54,636 bases of DNA from an actinobacterium SCGC AAA027-J17 (GTDB lineage: Bacteria; Actinomycetota; Actinomycetes; Nanopelagicales; Nanopelagicaceae): assembly GCA_000383815.1 (NCBI GenBank), contig KB912765.1, positions 25,828-80,463 on the forward strand, read 5' to 3'. The position numbers and the translations under genes are program-made. The notes below the pieces were generated by a model. It saw nothing but the letters and a program-made list of their open reading frames with translations, did no database searches and was not told the DNA's origin. Shown one piece after another: positions 33,556-43,327 of the stretch (its first letter is position 1; each line of letters opens with the position of its first letter).

Positions 33556-36500
33556 TCACACCACTAAGCAATCTGGTCCTAGAACTGTTTTTAGATCTGC
33601 ACTTAACCCTGGTGAAGATGTTACTTTTAAGGCCTCATCTAATTTTAGAATTGTTCTTTTCTCACCATCGATTAATCTCAAATGCACCTCTCTGGCTCCA
33701 GGATGTGATTTTAAAATCTCACTCATTCGATCGATTACTGGTGGCGTGCACCGTGAAGCCTCCATAGAAATAATCAATGGACCAGTTGGCACCTGCTTTA
33801 AATCTGGCAATGTTAAATCCAGAGCTGAAATTCTAGGTGGCTCTTCTCGTTTATCGACTCGACCCCGAATGGCAACAATACGATCTTCAAGCAGATTTAC
33901 GCCATGAGTTGCGTACGAGTTAGAGAAGAAGAGAACATCAACTGCTCCCTCTAAATCCTCCACCGTCACAATTGCCCAAGGCGTTCCTTGTTTAGAAACC
34001 TTTCGCTGAATCTGTGTTATCAATCCACCGATGTTAACTATTTGATCATGGGGTGCTTCAGATAACTGGCTAATTGAAAAGTCTGCAACAGATCTAAGAA
34101 TGTGTTCTACACCTAGTAGAGGATGGTCAGATACATACAAACCTAACATCTCTCTTTCATAAGTAAGTAGCATCATTTTTTCCCACTCGCTATTGGGAAT
34201 ATCAAGATCTACTCCGCTAACACTTGATCCTGAATTCTCTGAGCCAAATAAATCAAACTGCCCAATTGCCTCTGCACGTTTACTTTCAGTAACTGCATCC
34301 AAAGCCTCCAGGAAGACCATCATTAACCCGCGCCGGGTGTGGCTTAGCGAATCAAAAGCGCCAGCTTTAATCAGCGATTCGATTGTCTTCTTATTGCACA
34401 CATGAGAATCAACCTTTACTAAGAAATCGCCAAAGCTTAAATACTTACCCTTGCTCTTTCGATTTTCAATAATTGAGGCAACAACATTCTCTCCCACATT
34501 TCTAATTGCAGTCAGACCAAAACGGATATCGCTGCCCCGCGGGGTATAGCCAGAATCAGATTCATTCACATCTGGAGGTAAAACCTTAATTCCCATTCGA
34601 CGACACTCATTTAGGTACAGAGCGCTCTTATCCTTGTCATCTCGCACGCTAGTAAGCAGTGCCGCCATATATTCAGTTGGATAATTGGCTTTCAAATACG
34701 CAGTCCAAAATGAAAGGAGGCCATACCCAGCACTGTGTGCTCTATTAAATGCATAATCAGAAAATGGGATCAGGGTTTGCCAAAGTTTTTCAATTGCATC
34801 CTCTGAGAAACCATTAGTTTTCATGCCATCTTCAAAGTGAACTCTTTCTTTATCAAGAATCTTTTTATCCTTTTTACCCATCGCTTTTCGCAATAAATCA
34901 GCTCTACCAAGTGTGAAGCCGGCTACCTTACGTGCGATTGCCAGCACCTGTTCCTGGTAAACAATTAATCCATAGGTATCTTTTAGAATCTCATTTAACG
35001 GCTTATCTAACTCAGGATGAATAGCTACCGGTACCTTGCGACCATTTTTGTAATCTGCATACTTATTGTGTGAATCCTCCCCCATCGGTCCTGGTCGATA
35101 TAACGCAATAACTGCAGCAATATCTTCAAAACTATCTGGGGCCATAGATCTTAAGAGTGATCGAATTGGCGCACTATCTAATTGGAATACACCAAGAGTG
35201 TCTCCTTTTGACAATAGATCAAAGGTTTTTTGATCCTTCAATGGCAATGTTTCTAGTACAACAGTTTTGCCCAAATTTTTCTCAATATTAATCAAACAAT
35301 CATCGAGAACGGATAAATTTCGAAGTCCCAGAAAATCCATTTTAAGCAAACCGGTAGCCTCGCAAGCTCCCATATCAAACTGGGTGATAATTGCACCATC
35401 AGCCTCACGACGATGAATTGGTATTACATCCAGTAAAGGTTCCTTACTAAGAATCACTCCAGCAGCATGAACTCCCCACTGCCTTTTTAACCCTTCAATT
35501 CCTAGTGCGGTATCTACAATTCGCTTGGAATCTGGATCTGCTTCGTAGAGATTACGAAATTCAGAAGCTTCGCCATATCTCTCATCATCCATATTAAAAA
35601 TTCCACCTAAAGATATGTCCTTGCCCATTACTGAAGGCGGTAGTGATTTGGTTAAGCGCTCACCCAAGGCATAGGGAAAGCCCAATACCCGGGTGGAATC
35701 TTTAATCGCTTGCTTCGACTTAATAGTTCCGTAGGTAATGATCTGTGCTACTCGGTCATCACCATACTTACCAGTTGCATATGCGATCATTTCTGAGCGC
35801 CGTCTTTCATCAAAGTCTAAATCAATATCTGGCATTGAGATACGTTCTGGATTTAAGAATCTTTCAAACAATAATCCAAACTCAATTGGATCTAAACCGG
35901 TAATGCCCAATGCATAAGAGACTAAGGAACCTGCCGCTGATCCTCTACCTGGACCAACTCGAATGCCAACCTTGCGTGCATGATTACAAAGATCAGCCAC
36001 CACCAAGAAGTAGCCAGGAAATCCCATTTTTATCATTACCTCTAACTCAAAGTTAAGTCGCTCCTGGTATTCAGCACTTATCTGGCCATTTAACTTTTTA
36101 GCTAAACCTTTATTTGCTTCTTTAATCAACCAACTATCCTCACTCTCCCCAGCTGGAACTGGGAATTGAGGCAATAGATTCTCTCCTTCGCGCATTGTGG
36201 TCTCACAACGTTGAGCAATTAGAAGTGTGTTATCGCAGGCTTGTGGGAAATCCTTAAACAGTTGTCGCATCTGTTCGGCAGTTTTTAAGTAAAACTCAGA
36301 GTTATCAAATTTAAATCGTTTTGGATCAGCCAGGGTCGAGCCCGATTGTATGCACAGCATTACTTCATGTGCGGCTGCATCTTTATGGTGGGTGTAATGC
36401 AAGTCGTTAGTAGCCAGCATCGGTAAGTTAAGTTCCTTGCCAAGTTTTATCAGATCACTTAGCACCCGTTTTTCAATATCAATTGAGTGATCCATAATCT

Positions 36501-37083
36501 CAAGAAAATAGTTATCGACACCAAAAATATCCCTCATTTTCGATGCGGCATTTACCGCTTCTTTATAGGCACCCATTCGCAAGCGAGTTTGTATTTCACC
36601 CCCTGGGCAACCAGTGGTTGCGATAATTCCCTTCGAATACTTTGCTAGTAACTCTTGATCCATTCGCGGCTTGTAGTAAAAACCTTCTAGCGATGCCAAT
36701 GATGAGAGCTTGAATAGATTAGATAAGCCCTGATTATTCTCAGCCAGCAGAGTCATGTGGGTATATGCACCGCCACCAGAAACATCATCCTCCCCACCTT
36801 CAGCCCATTTGACTCTTCGTTTATCAAATCTGGACTCGGGTGCAACGTAAGCTTCAATTCCGATAATTGGTTTTACCCCAGCCGCCTTAGCTAATTTGTG
36901 AAATTCAAAAGCACCAAAGACATTTCCGTGATCTGTGATCGCAATTGCTGGCATCTCTTGCCTTGCAACCTCAGCGACTAACTCAGAAATTTTTGCAGCA
37001 CCATCGAGCATCGAGTATTCGGTGTGCACATGAAGATGCACGAAACTCTCGGTGGTTTTTGAGGCTTCGGTTGAATTAGGCAT
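33556..37083 (-). CDS. dnaE: DNA polymerase III alpha subunit DnaE1
   Basis: 1175 residues: N-terminal PHP domain with metal ligands visible (HLHVHTEYSMLDG at 17-29, ITDHGNVFG), polymerase palm with PDIDLDFD, fingers, tandem helix-hairpin-helix and a C-terminal OB domain (VNIGGLITQIQRK). In actinobacteria the PHP domain is the main proofreader, and its motifs look intact. It is the replicative polymerase. It follows the RluA-type gene by 30 bases. Confidence 0.97.
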   Translation of the reverse strand: MPNSTEASKTTESFVHLHVHTEYSMLDGAAKISELVAEVARQEMPAIAITDHGNVFGAFEFHKLAKAAGVKPIIGIEAYVAPESRFDKRRVKWAEGGEDDVSGGGAYTHMTLLAENNQGLSNLFKLSSLASLEGFYYKPRMDQELLAKYSKGIIATTGCPGGEIQTRLRMGAYKEAVNAASKMRDIFGVDNYFLEIMDHSIDIEKRVLSDLIKLGKELNLPMLATNDLHYTHHKDAAAHEVMLCIQSGSTLADPKRFKFDNSEFYLKTAEQMRQLFKDFPQACDNTLLIAQRCETTMREGENLLPQFPVPAGESEDSWLIKEANKGLAKKLNGQISAEYQERLNFELEVMIKMGFPGYFLVVADLCNHARKVGIRVGPGRGSAAGSLVSYALGITGLDPIEFGLLFERFLNPERISMPDIDLDFDERRRSEMIAYATGKYGDDRVAQIITYGTIKSKQAIKDSTRVLGFPYALGERLTKSLPPSVMGKDISLGGIFNMDDERYGEASEFRNLYEADPDSKRIVDTALGIEGLKRQWGVHAAGVILSKEPLLDVIPIHRREADGAIITQFDMGACEATGLLKMDFLGLRNLSVLDDCLINIEKNLGKTVVLETLPLKDQKTFDLLSKGDTLGVFQLDSAPIRSLLRSMAPDSFEDIAAVIALYRPGPMGEDSHNKYADYKNGRKVPVAIHPELDKPLNEILKDTYGLIVYQEQVLAIARKVAGFTLGRADLLRKAMGKKDKKILDKERVHFEDGMKTNGFSEDAIEKLWQTLIPFSDYAFNRAHSAGYGLLSFWTAYLKANYPTEYMAALLTSVRDDKDKSALYLNECRRMGIKVLPPDVNESDSGYTPRGSDIRFGLTAIRNVGENVVASIIENRKSKGKYLSFGDFLVKVDSHVCNKKTIESLIKAGAFDSLSHTRRGLMMVFLEALDAVTESKRAEAIGQFDLFGSENSGSSVSGVDLDIPNSEWEKMMLLTYEREMLGLYVSDHPLLGVEHILRSVADFSISQLSEAPHDQIVNIGGLITQIQRKVSKQGTPWAIVTVEDLEGAVDVLFFSNSYATHGVNLLEDRIVAIRGRVDKREEPPRISALDLTLPDLKQVPTGPLIISMEASRCTPPVIDRMSEILKSHPGAREVHLRLIDGEKRTILKLDEALKVTSSPGLSADLKTVLGPDCLVV

Positions 37084-37113
37084 GGGTGGCGAGATTACTA
37101 CTGAGCGATATTT

Positions 37114-38052
37114 CTAGCGGGAAATATCTGAAAGTACCTCTAATGAGCGTGTCAGATCGGCTGGGTACTCAGCGGTGAAGGAAAGACGCTGGCCATTTGC
37201 CGGGTGATCAAAACCAAGTTGTTTGGCATGCAGCCAAGGCCTTGAGATGTTCAAACGTTTTGCTAAGGCTGGATCTGAGCCGTAGGTGAGATCTCCGACT
37301 AGAGGATGATGCAGCGCAGAAAGATGAACTCTAATTTGATGTGTGCGGCCAGTTTCAAGTTCAATCTCCAGCAAGGTGACCGCTGGAAAAACCTCTAATG
37401 TTTTGTAGTGAGTAATACTTGGTTTTCCATCTGCTACAACTGCAAATCGATAATCTTCCCTTGGGTGACGATCTATCGGTGCATCAATTGTGCCAACAGT
37501 TGGATCTAAATGACCTTGAGCTAATGCGTGGTAAACCTTTGTGACGGTTCTATTTCTGAACTGATCCTTAAGATTTGCATATGCAATCTCATTTTTTGCA
37601 ACCACCATCAATCCTGAAGTTCCAACATCTAATCGGTGGACTACACCTTGGCGTTCAGCTGCGCCAGAGGTTGCCAGTTGATAACCAGCAGCAAAAATCG
37701 CACCAACCACTGTTGCACCTTGCCAGCCGGGGCTTGGATGCGCAGCAATTCCGACCGGCTTATCGATAACAATTAAGTACTCATCATCATAAACAACCTT
37801 TAACCCATCTACAGGGGTTGCAACCAATTTCGCTGCAGCTTTAGCTGCTGGAAGCAAAATCTCTAATTGATCATTAGAGCTAACTCGATCAGATTTTCCA
37901 ACTGGCTTGCCGCCCGTTGTTACTTCACCAGATTCAATCAAACCAACAATTACATTTCGAGAAAGCCCCAGCAGTCTAGAAAGAGCGGCATCTACCCGCT
38001 CTTGATTCAAACCCTCTGGAATAGAAATACTGCGAAGCTCGCGTTCGCTCAC
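37114..38052 (-). CDS. RluA-family 23S rRNA pseudouridine synthase (RluD-like)
   Basis: 312 residues: an N-terminal S4 RNA-binding domain, then the catalytic domain with Asp142 in VVHRLDVGTSGLMV and GRTHQIRVH further on. It follows lspA with a four-base ATGA overlap, the usual lspA-rluD pairing. The exact uridine target is not shown. Confidence 0.95.
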   Translation of the reverse strand: MSERELRSISIPEGLNQERVDAALSRLLGLSRNVIVGLIESGEVTTGGKPVGKSDRVSSNDQLEILLPAAKAAAKLVATPVDGLKVVYDDEYLIVIDKPVGIAAHPSPGWQGATVVGAIFAAGYQLATSGAAERQGVVHRLDVGTSGLMVVAKNEIAYANLKDQFRNRTVTKVYHALAQGHLDPTVGTIDAPIDRHPREDYRFAVVADGKPSITHYKTLEVFPAVTLLEIELETGRTHQIRVHLSALHHPLVGDLTYGSDPALAKRLNISRPWLHAKQLGFDHPANGQRLSFTAEYPADLTRSLEVLSDISR

Positions 38053-38510
38053 TTTGGATCCTTATTCTTACTAAATGGAATGTTTCGCCAACTAAGTAGT
38101 GCAACTAATATTGCAGCACTAACTACTGCCATATCGGCAACATTAAAGACTGGCCAGTTTGGAAGTTGGATCCAATCAACTACCTCACCTTGCAATGCCT
38201 CTGGATCTCTAAAGATACGATCAGTCAGATTTCCAAATATTCCCCCTAAAGCCAGGCCAAGTGCTACCGCCCACCCAGTTGAGGTAACTTTCCTTGCATA
38301 GTAGAAAATTGATGCCGCGACAATCATTGCAAAAGATGATAAAAATATTGTGCCACTACTGGCAATGCTAAAGGCAGCGCCTGAGTTGAATACCAGTTTT
38401 AATTGCAAGAATGTTCCTAAAATCTGTTTTGGCTGACTGGATAAGTACTCAAGAGCTAAAGTTTTAGTTACATAATCCAATGCAAATACAATTAAAGCGG
38501 TAACCGCCAA
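38049..38510 (-). CDS. lspA: Lipoprotein signal peptidase II
   Basis: 153 residues, four membrane helices, catalytic aspartates Asp97 in GNLTDRI and Asp126 in VFNVADMAV. It removes the signal peptide after Lgt modification. The start is uncertain: a TTG at 38510 is used here, the frame is open further upstream, and the nearby ATG is out of frame. Confidence 0.94.
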   Translation of the reverse strand: MAVTALIVFALDYVTKTLALEYLSSQPKQILGTFLQLKLVFNSGAAFSIASSGTIFLSSFAMIVAASIFYYARKVTSTGWAVALGLALGGIFGNLTDRIFRDPEALQGEVVDWIQLPNWPVFNVADMAVVSAAILVALLSWRNIPFSKNKDPK

Positions 38511-38530
38511 CCATTTACGCTGAATTAAGT

Positions 38531-39313
38531 TCAGCGTCGTTCCTCTTTCTGCTTACAGACCATACAAAGTGTTGCACGTGGAAATACTTGTAATCTCGCT
38601 TTGCCAACAAAATTGCCACACTCTTCACACTTGCCATAAGTCTTGTTTTCGATTCGATCCAATGCACGTTCAGTTTGTTGCACCATATCTCGCGCGTTAT
38701 AAACCAAAGACATTTCGTGTTCGCGTTCGAAGGTCTTAGCCCCGGCATCGGCTTGATCATCGCCTGCGCCAACACCTGCTGCCTCCACAAGATCTTCCAT
38801 TTCTGCTTCAGCAATTTCTAATTCTTTTCTTAAGCGAATCAAATCTTTCGAGAGTTCAACCTTTATAGTTTTAAGCTCAGCAGCACTCCAAGCATTCTCG
38901 CCAGATTGAACTATTAATGGTGCGGGCGCACTTTTAATTGGTTTTAAAGCCGCAGCTTTTTTTGATTTTAAAACTGGCTTTGGCGGTGGCAACATAACTA
39001 ATCGACGCTCTTCTACAACAGGCATCGCATTGGCATTGGGAATTGTTGAGGTAACTGAAATAGTTGTGGAAGAACCCGAAGTAGAGGTTTGAAGTTTTGC
39101 TGGAAATGGTTTTCCCGGGCCCTTTTTAAAACTAGTTTTTTTAGCTAAGGAGGGTTTTACAATGTTTGGCGAACGCTTGGCTGCTTTTTTCACCGCTTTT
39201 TTCGGCGCAACCTTTTTGGGTTGAGCTTTCTTTGCTACTTTTTTTAAAGCCTTCTTCACCGAAGATTTGACACTCTTACTAGATGATTTTTTTGATTTTT
39301 TCTTGATAGCCAC
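38531..39313 (-). CDS. DksA/TraR-type C4 zinc-finger protein with Lys/Ala-rich N-terminus
   Basis: 260 residues from a GTG at 39313, chosen because AGGGGG lies four bases upstream; a TTG at 39352 would add 13 residues. The first ~80 residues are Lys/Ala/Pro-rich like a histone H1 tail, then come a coiled coil and a C-terminal zinc finger CEEC...CMVC. Such proteins bind RNA polymerase or nucleic acid; the basic tail suggests DNA or RNA contact. It occupies the conserved place between ileS and lspA. Confidence 0.9.
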   Translation of the reverse strand: MAIKKKSKKSSSKSVKSSVKKALKKVAKKAQPKKVAPKKAVKKAAKRSPNIVKPSLAKKTSFKKGPGKPFPAKLQTSTSGSSTTISVTSTIPNANAMPVVEERRLVMLPPPKPVLKSKKAAALKPIKSAPAPLIVQSGENAWSAAELKTIKVELSKDLIRLRKELEIAEAEMEDLVEAAGVGAGDDQADAGAKTFEREHEMSLVYNARDMVQQTERALDRIENKTYGKCEECGNFVGKARLQVFPRATLCMVCKQKEERR

Positions 39314-39333
39314 AATACCCCCTGGAGGGGGAA

Positions 39334-39363
39334 AGGTTATGGCTTGGCTCAACTAATTACCAA
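39334..39363 (-). promoter_or_regulatory. Promoter of the DksA/TraR gene
   Basis: On minus, TTGGTA (39363-39358), an 18-base spacer and TAACCT (39339-39334). The short leader holds CCCCC-TCCA-GGGGG, whose second arm is the Shine-Dalgarno sequence. Confidence 0.45.
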
Positions 39364-39431
39364 CCGCCACCCCTGTGAGCAATAATCAGTCAAAGAAATG
39401 GTTTGATCCCGCGTTAGAATGCGGGGTGGAT

Positions 39432-42400
39432 ATGAATAAGAAGCGCATGATTAATACCTTATCTGCGCAAATCGATCTGCCTGCCATGGAGTTGGGCATT
39501 CTAGATTTTTGGACCCAAAATCAAATTTTTGAAAAATCAGTAGAGAATCGAAATGGCGCTCCACGGTGGAGTTTTTATGAAGGTCCGCCAACAGCAAATG
39601 GCAAACCTGGAACACATCACATTGAAGCTCGAGTATTCAAGGATCTGTTCCCAAGATTTCAAACCATGAAGGGTAAGCAGGTAATCCGTAAAGCCGGCTG
39701 GGATTGTCATGGTCTGCCAGTTGAAATTGCAGTTGAAAAGGAGCTGGGCTTTACCGGTAAAGCCGACATCGAAAAATTTGGGGTTGCTGCATTCAACGAT
39801 AAATGCCGCCAGTCAGTGCAACGACATGTTGATGAATTCACCGACATGACTAAGCGGATGGGTTTCTGGGTTGATTTTGATGAAGCTTATTGGACTATGT
39901 CACCTGAATATATCGAGAGTGTTTGGTGGTCACTGCAACAAATTTGGAAGAAAGGTCTACTTGTTCAAGATCACCGCGTAGCACCTTACTGTCCAAGATG
40001 TGGAACTGGCTTATCAGATCATGAGTTAGCACAAGGCTATGAAACTATAAAAGATCCATCGGTGTATGTAAGGTTTCCTGCCACCTCTGGCAAGTTAGCT
40101 GAACTAAAGGCTAGCTTGTTGGTTTGGACAACCACGCCATGGACATTAGTCTCCAATACTGCTGTTGCTGTGAATCCTAAGGTTGAGTACCAGGTTATTG
40201 AAGTTACGATCGATGAAAAAGTTGAGCGATTAGTTGTTGCCACTGAGTTGGCATCTGTCCTTGGTGAAGATCGTAAAGTTATTGCAAATTTCATAGGTAA
40301 GGATCTTGAGCATACGAAATACACTAGGCCTTTTGATTTTGTTGAAATCAATGATGCCCACTTTGTAGTCCTTGCCGATTATGTGACAGTTGAAGATGGC
40401 ACGGGTTTAGTACACCAATCCCCCGCATTTGGTGCTGACGATCTAGAGGTTTGTAGAAAATACAATCTGCCGGTAGTTAATCCAATTAATCCGGATGGAC
40501 ATTTTCAGAAAGAAGTGCCGCTAGTTGGAGGTGTCTTTTTCAAAGAAGCAGATAAGGCATTAATCAAGGATTTAAAGAGCCGCGGTTTAATGTTTAAGAG
40601 TTCACAATTTGAACACTCATACCCACACTGCTGGCGTTGCCATACCGCGTTGATGTATTACGCACAACCTTCTTGGTATGTAAAAACAACTTCAATTAAA
40701 CAGGAACTACTCAGAGAGAATTCAAAAACTAATTGGCATCCAGAGACGATTAAAACTGGCAGATTTGGTGATTGGCTGAATAATAATATTGATTGGGCTA
40801 TCTCTCGCAATCGTTATTGGGGAACTCCCTTGCCTATCTGGCGGTGCGAGAACAAACATGAAATTTGTATTGGCTCTCTTGCTGAATTAGGTAATTTGTC
40901 TGGTCAAGAGTTAAGCAATCTAGATCCACACCGACCATTTGTTGATGATATTAAATTTGCTTGCGCTGAATGTTCGCAGATGATGCAGAGAATTCCTGAG
41001 GTAATTGATTGCTGGTATGACTCTGGTGCGATGCCGTTTGCTCAGTGGGGATATCCTCATCAAGCTGGCTCAGTTGAACAGTTTAAAGCTGCATATCCGG
41101 CCGATTTTATCTGTGAGGCGATTGATCAAACTCGTGGTTGGTTTTACACCTTGATGACTATTGGAACATTAGTCTTTGATCAATCCTCTTATAAGACAGT
41201 CTTATGTCTTGGACACATTCTTGATAAAGATGGTCGCAAGATGAGTAAGCATTTAGGGAATGTATTAGAGCCGATGCCTTTGATGAATCAACATGGCGCA
41301 GATGCAGTCCGTTGGTACATGTTGGCAGCTGGCTCTCCTTGGAGTGCAAGGCGGGTAGGTCATGACGCGATCTCTGATGTAGTACGAAAAACACTTTTAA
41401 CCTATTGGAACACCATCTCATTTTTCACTTTATACGCCAACGCTGCTAACTTTTCAGTATCACAGCTCTCCAAAGATCTGACACTGATGGATAAATGGAT
41501 ACTTTCTGAGTTAAATAAACTAATTGTTGGAGTAGATGTTGCACTCGAGAGCTTTGATTCACAACAAGCAGGAGCATTACTCTCTTCCTTCATTGATGAT
41601 TTATCCAATTGGTACGTTCGCCGGTCACGTAGAAGATTTTGGGATGGCGATCAAGTAGCTCTTAACACTCTTTATATTTGTCTTAAAAATCTAACTTTAT
41701 TACTGGCCCCTCTAGTCCCTTTCATTTCAGAACATGTCTGGCAATCTTTAATCAAGGTAGCCGAACCCGATCAAGCTGAGTCTGTGCATTTGGCATCTTT
41801 CCCAGTTGCAGAAAAAGGTTTCATTGATGAGAAGTTATCAACTGCTGTAGCTCTCTCTCGGCGGTTAGTTGAATTAGGTAGATCAGCCCGTGCTGAATCT
41901 GGCGTAAAGATTCGCCAGCCATTAGCCCGCGCTTTAGTCTCAGCCCCAGGCTGGGAGCAGATCTCTGAAGAGATTAAAACTCACATCGCTGAAGAATTAA
42001 ACATTTTAAAGCTTGATGGGATTCATGTTGCCGAGGCAGATTTAGTAGATATCTCCGTGAAGGCAAACTTTAGAACTTTGGGCAACAAATTTGGCGCAGA
42101 TGTTCAAGCAATAGCGAAAGCAATATCCTCCGCAAATCATTCCCAAATGGTTAAGAATCTAAGAGAACACAAAGCCTTTGAATTACCAGTAAACCTTGCC
42201 AATGGTGCTAAATCTGTTGAGATTGATATAGATGATTTGGTGGTAACTGAAACTCCAAGAAGTGGCTGGTCTGTTGCCTCCCATGCTGGTGAGAGTTTGG
42301 CACTGGACTTGGCTTTAACCCCAGAGCTGATTGAATCTGGTTTGGTTCGTGAGGTTATTCGCGCAATTCAAGAGGAGCGCAAACGCATTGGCTTAGATGT

Positions 42401-42572
42401 TAGTGATCGAATCACGGTGAACTGGAATGCTCCAGAGCAAGTGGCAAAGGCAGTTGCCTCCGCGATGGAGGAGATTAGTGCTGAAGTGTTAGCTACTAAA
42501 TTTAATCACCAAACAGGTGAGAGTAATAGCGAAAACGAATTAGGGCTTTGGCTTAACCTAGTAAAAAACTAA
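39432..42572 (+). CDS. ileS: Isoleucyl-tRNA synthetase
   Basis: 1046 residues from the ATG at 39432. The family-typical start (AQIDLPAMELGILDFW) follows 12 residues later; a GTG at 39375 is possible but adds an atypical 19 residues. Class I motifs are PGTHHIEAR (HIGH-like, in the actinobacterial form) and KMSKH near residue 604; the editing domain has LVWTTTPWTLVSN; cysteine pairs PYCPRC and HCWRCH are visible. No T-box leader is seen. Unlike the usual actinobacterial order, it faces its neighbours, divergent from the DksA gene and overlapping yggT at the 3' end by four bases. Confidence 0.96.
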   Translation: MNKKRMINTLSAQIDLPAMELGILDFWTQNQIFEKSVENRNGAPRWSFYEGPPTANGKPGTHHIEARVFKDLFPRFQTMKGKQVIRKAGWDCHGLPVEIAVEKELGFTGKADIEKFGVAAFNDKCRQSVQRHVDEFTDMTKRMGFWVDFDEAYWTMSPEYIESVWWSLQQIWKKGLLVQDHRVAPYCPRCGTGLSDHELAQGYETIKDPSVYVRFPATSGKLAELKASLLVWTTTPWTLVSNTAVAVNPKVEYQVIEVTIDEKVERLVVATELASVLGEDRKVIANFIGKDLEHTKYTRPFDFVEINDAHFVVLADYVTVEDGTGLVHQSPAFGADDLEVCRKYNLPVVNPINPDGHFQKEVPLVGGVFFKEADKALIKDLKSRGLMFKSSQFEHSYPHCWRCHTALMYYAQPSWYVKTTSIKQELLRENSKTNWHPETIKTGRFGDWLNNNIDWAISRNRYWGTPLPIWRCENKHEICIGSLAELGNLSGQELSNLDPHRPFVDDIKFACAECSQMMQRIPEVIDCWYDSGAMPFAQWGYPHQAGSVEQFKAAYPADFICEAIDQTRGWFYTLMTIGTLVFDQSSYKTVLCLGHILDKDGRKMSKHLGNVLEPMPLMNQHGADAVRWYMLAAGSPWSARRVGHDAISDVVRKTLLTYWNTISFFTLYANAANFSVSQLSKDLTLMDKWILSELNKLIVGVDVALESFDSQQAGALLSSFIDDLSNWYVRRSRRRFWDGDQVALNTLYICLKNLTLLLAPLVPFISEHVWQSLIKVAEPDQAESVHLASFPVAEKGFIDEKLSTAVALSRRLVELGRSARAESGVKIRQPLARALVSAPGWEQISEEIKTHIAEELNILKLDGIHVAEADLVDISVKANFRTLGNKFGADVQAIAKAISSANHSQMVKNLREHKAFELPVNLANGAKSVEIDIDDLVVTETPRSGWSVASHAGESLALDLALTPELIESGLVREVIRAIQEERKRIGLDVSDRITVNWNAPEQVAKAVASAMEEISAEVLATKFNHQTGESNSENELGLWLNLVKN

Positions 42573-42853
42573 AGGACGATCACTAGTCGCATTAACAACT
42601 GAACTACAAAGAAAACCACGATAAAGGATAGATCTAGTGAAATTCCACCAAGTCTTAAAGGTGGTACAAATTGTCTTACATAACTAAGTGGCTTATCTGT
42701 TACTGAATAAATCAGTTCTGCCAGGGCAAGCACAACACCTCTTGGCCTAAAATCTGGTTTGAATATACGGATATAGTCGAGAATCAATCGACCAATCAGC
42801 GCAAGAAGAAAAAGGTTTAGTAGCCAGTAAATTGCGTTTTGTATTGAGGACAT
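42569..42853 (-). CDS. yggT: YggT family membrane protein
   Basis: 94 residues with two membrane helices around a loop with DKPLSYVRQFVPPLRLGGISLDLS, typical of YggT. It always lies close to sepF in actinobacteria and is suspected to help division or membrane organisation. A -10 hexamer TAGTCT lies seven bases before the ATG. divIVA, expected next, is absent. Confidence 0.93.
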   Translation of the reverse strand: MSSIQNAIYWLLNLFLLALIGRLILDYIRIFKPDFRPRGVVLALAELIYSVTDKPLSYVRQFVPPLRLGGISLDLSFIVVFFVVQLLMRLVIVL

Positions 42854-42860
42854 CAGATAA

Positions 42861-42866
42861 AGACTA
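42861..42866 (-). promoter_or_regulatory. -10 hexamer for a possible leaderless yggT mRNA
   Basis: On minus, TAGTCT is followed by TTATCTG and the ATG at 42853, within the short sepF-yggT gap. Confidence 0.5.
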
Positions 42867-42868
42867 AA

Positions 42869-43321
42869 TCAGCTTTGATTAAAGAAACTTGCCTGTGCTG
42901 CTGAGTTTTTGTCTTCAACACTGACAGAAACATTTGGTGGTGTCAGCAAAAATACTTTTGGAGTAACTCTTTCAATACTGCCATGGTGACCGAACACTAA
43001 GCCGGATGCAAAATCTACTAACCGCTTACGCTCACTCTCTTCCATGTCACTTAAATTCATAATTACAGGTTTACCTTGACGATAATGCTCACCAATTAAT
43101 CGAGCCTCACTATATGTTCGCGGAGTTAAAGAAATGATGTGATCCATAACTTTATTTGATTCAGCATGCGGCAAAAGTTCAACATTTGATTTAGCAACTG
43201 GTTTAGCAGTTGATCTAACCAAACGAGGTGCACGTTCCGTTAGTTGATTGTTGCCGTGATCTACCTCGTCCTCATCCATCAAACCAAGGTATCCAGCAAC
43301 CCGCTTAAATGCACTAGCCAT
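42869..43321 (-). CDS. sepF: SepF, FtsZ membrane anchor
   Basis: 150 residues: a short amphipathic N-terminus (ASAFKRVAGYLGLMDEDE), an acidic and polar linker, and the SepF fold with MNLSDMEESERKRLVDFASG and VFLLTPPNV. With no FtsA in actinobacteria, SepF is the main membrane tether for FtsZ. Its -10 hexamer begins with the yggS stop codon. Confidence 0.96.
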   Translation of the reverse strand: MASAFKRVAGYLGLMDEDEVDHGNNQLTERAPRLVRSTAKPVAKSNVELLPHAESNKVMDHIISLTPRTYSEARLIGEHYRQGKPVIMNLSDMEESERKRLVDFASGLVFGHHGSIERVTPKVFLLTPPNVSVSVEDKNSAAQASFFNQS

Positions 43322-43327
43322 GTCTTA

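Noticed and set aside
38515-38814. Open frame of 99 codons on minus
   Set aside because: It is a shifted frame inside the DksA/TraR gene, whose zinc-finger motif fixes the true frame.
39314-39431. T-box riboswitch upstream of ileS
   Set aside because: Actinobacterial ileS genes often have one, but the T-box core sequence is absent and the gap is too short. The CCCGC...GCGGG hairpin near 39407-39424 is noted but does not make a T-box.
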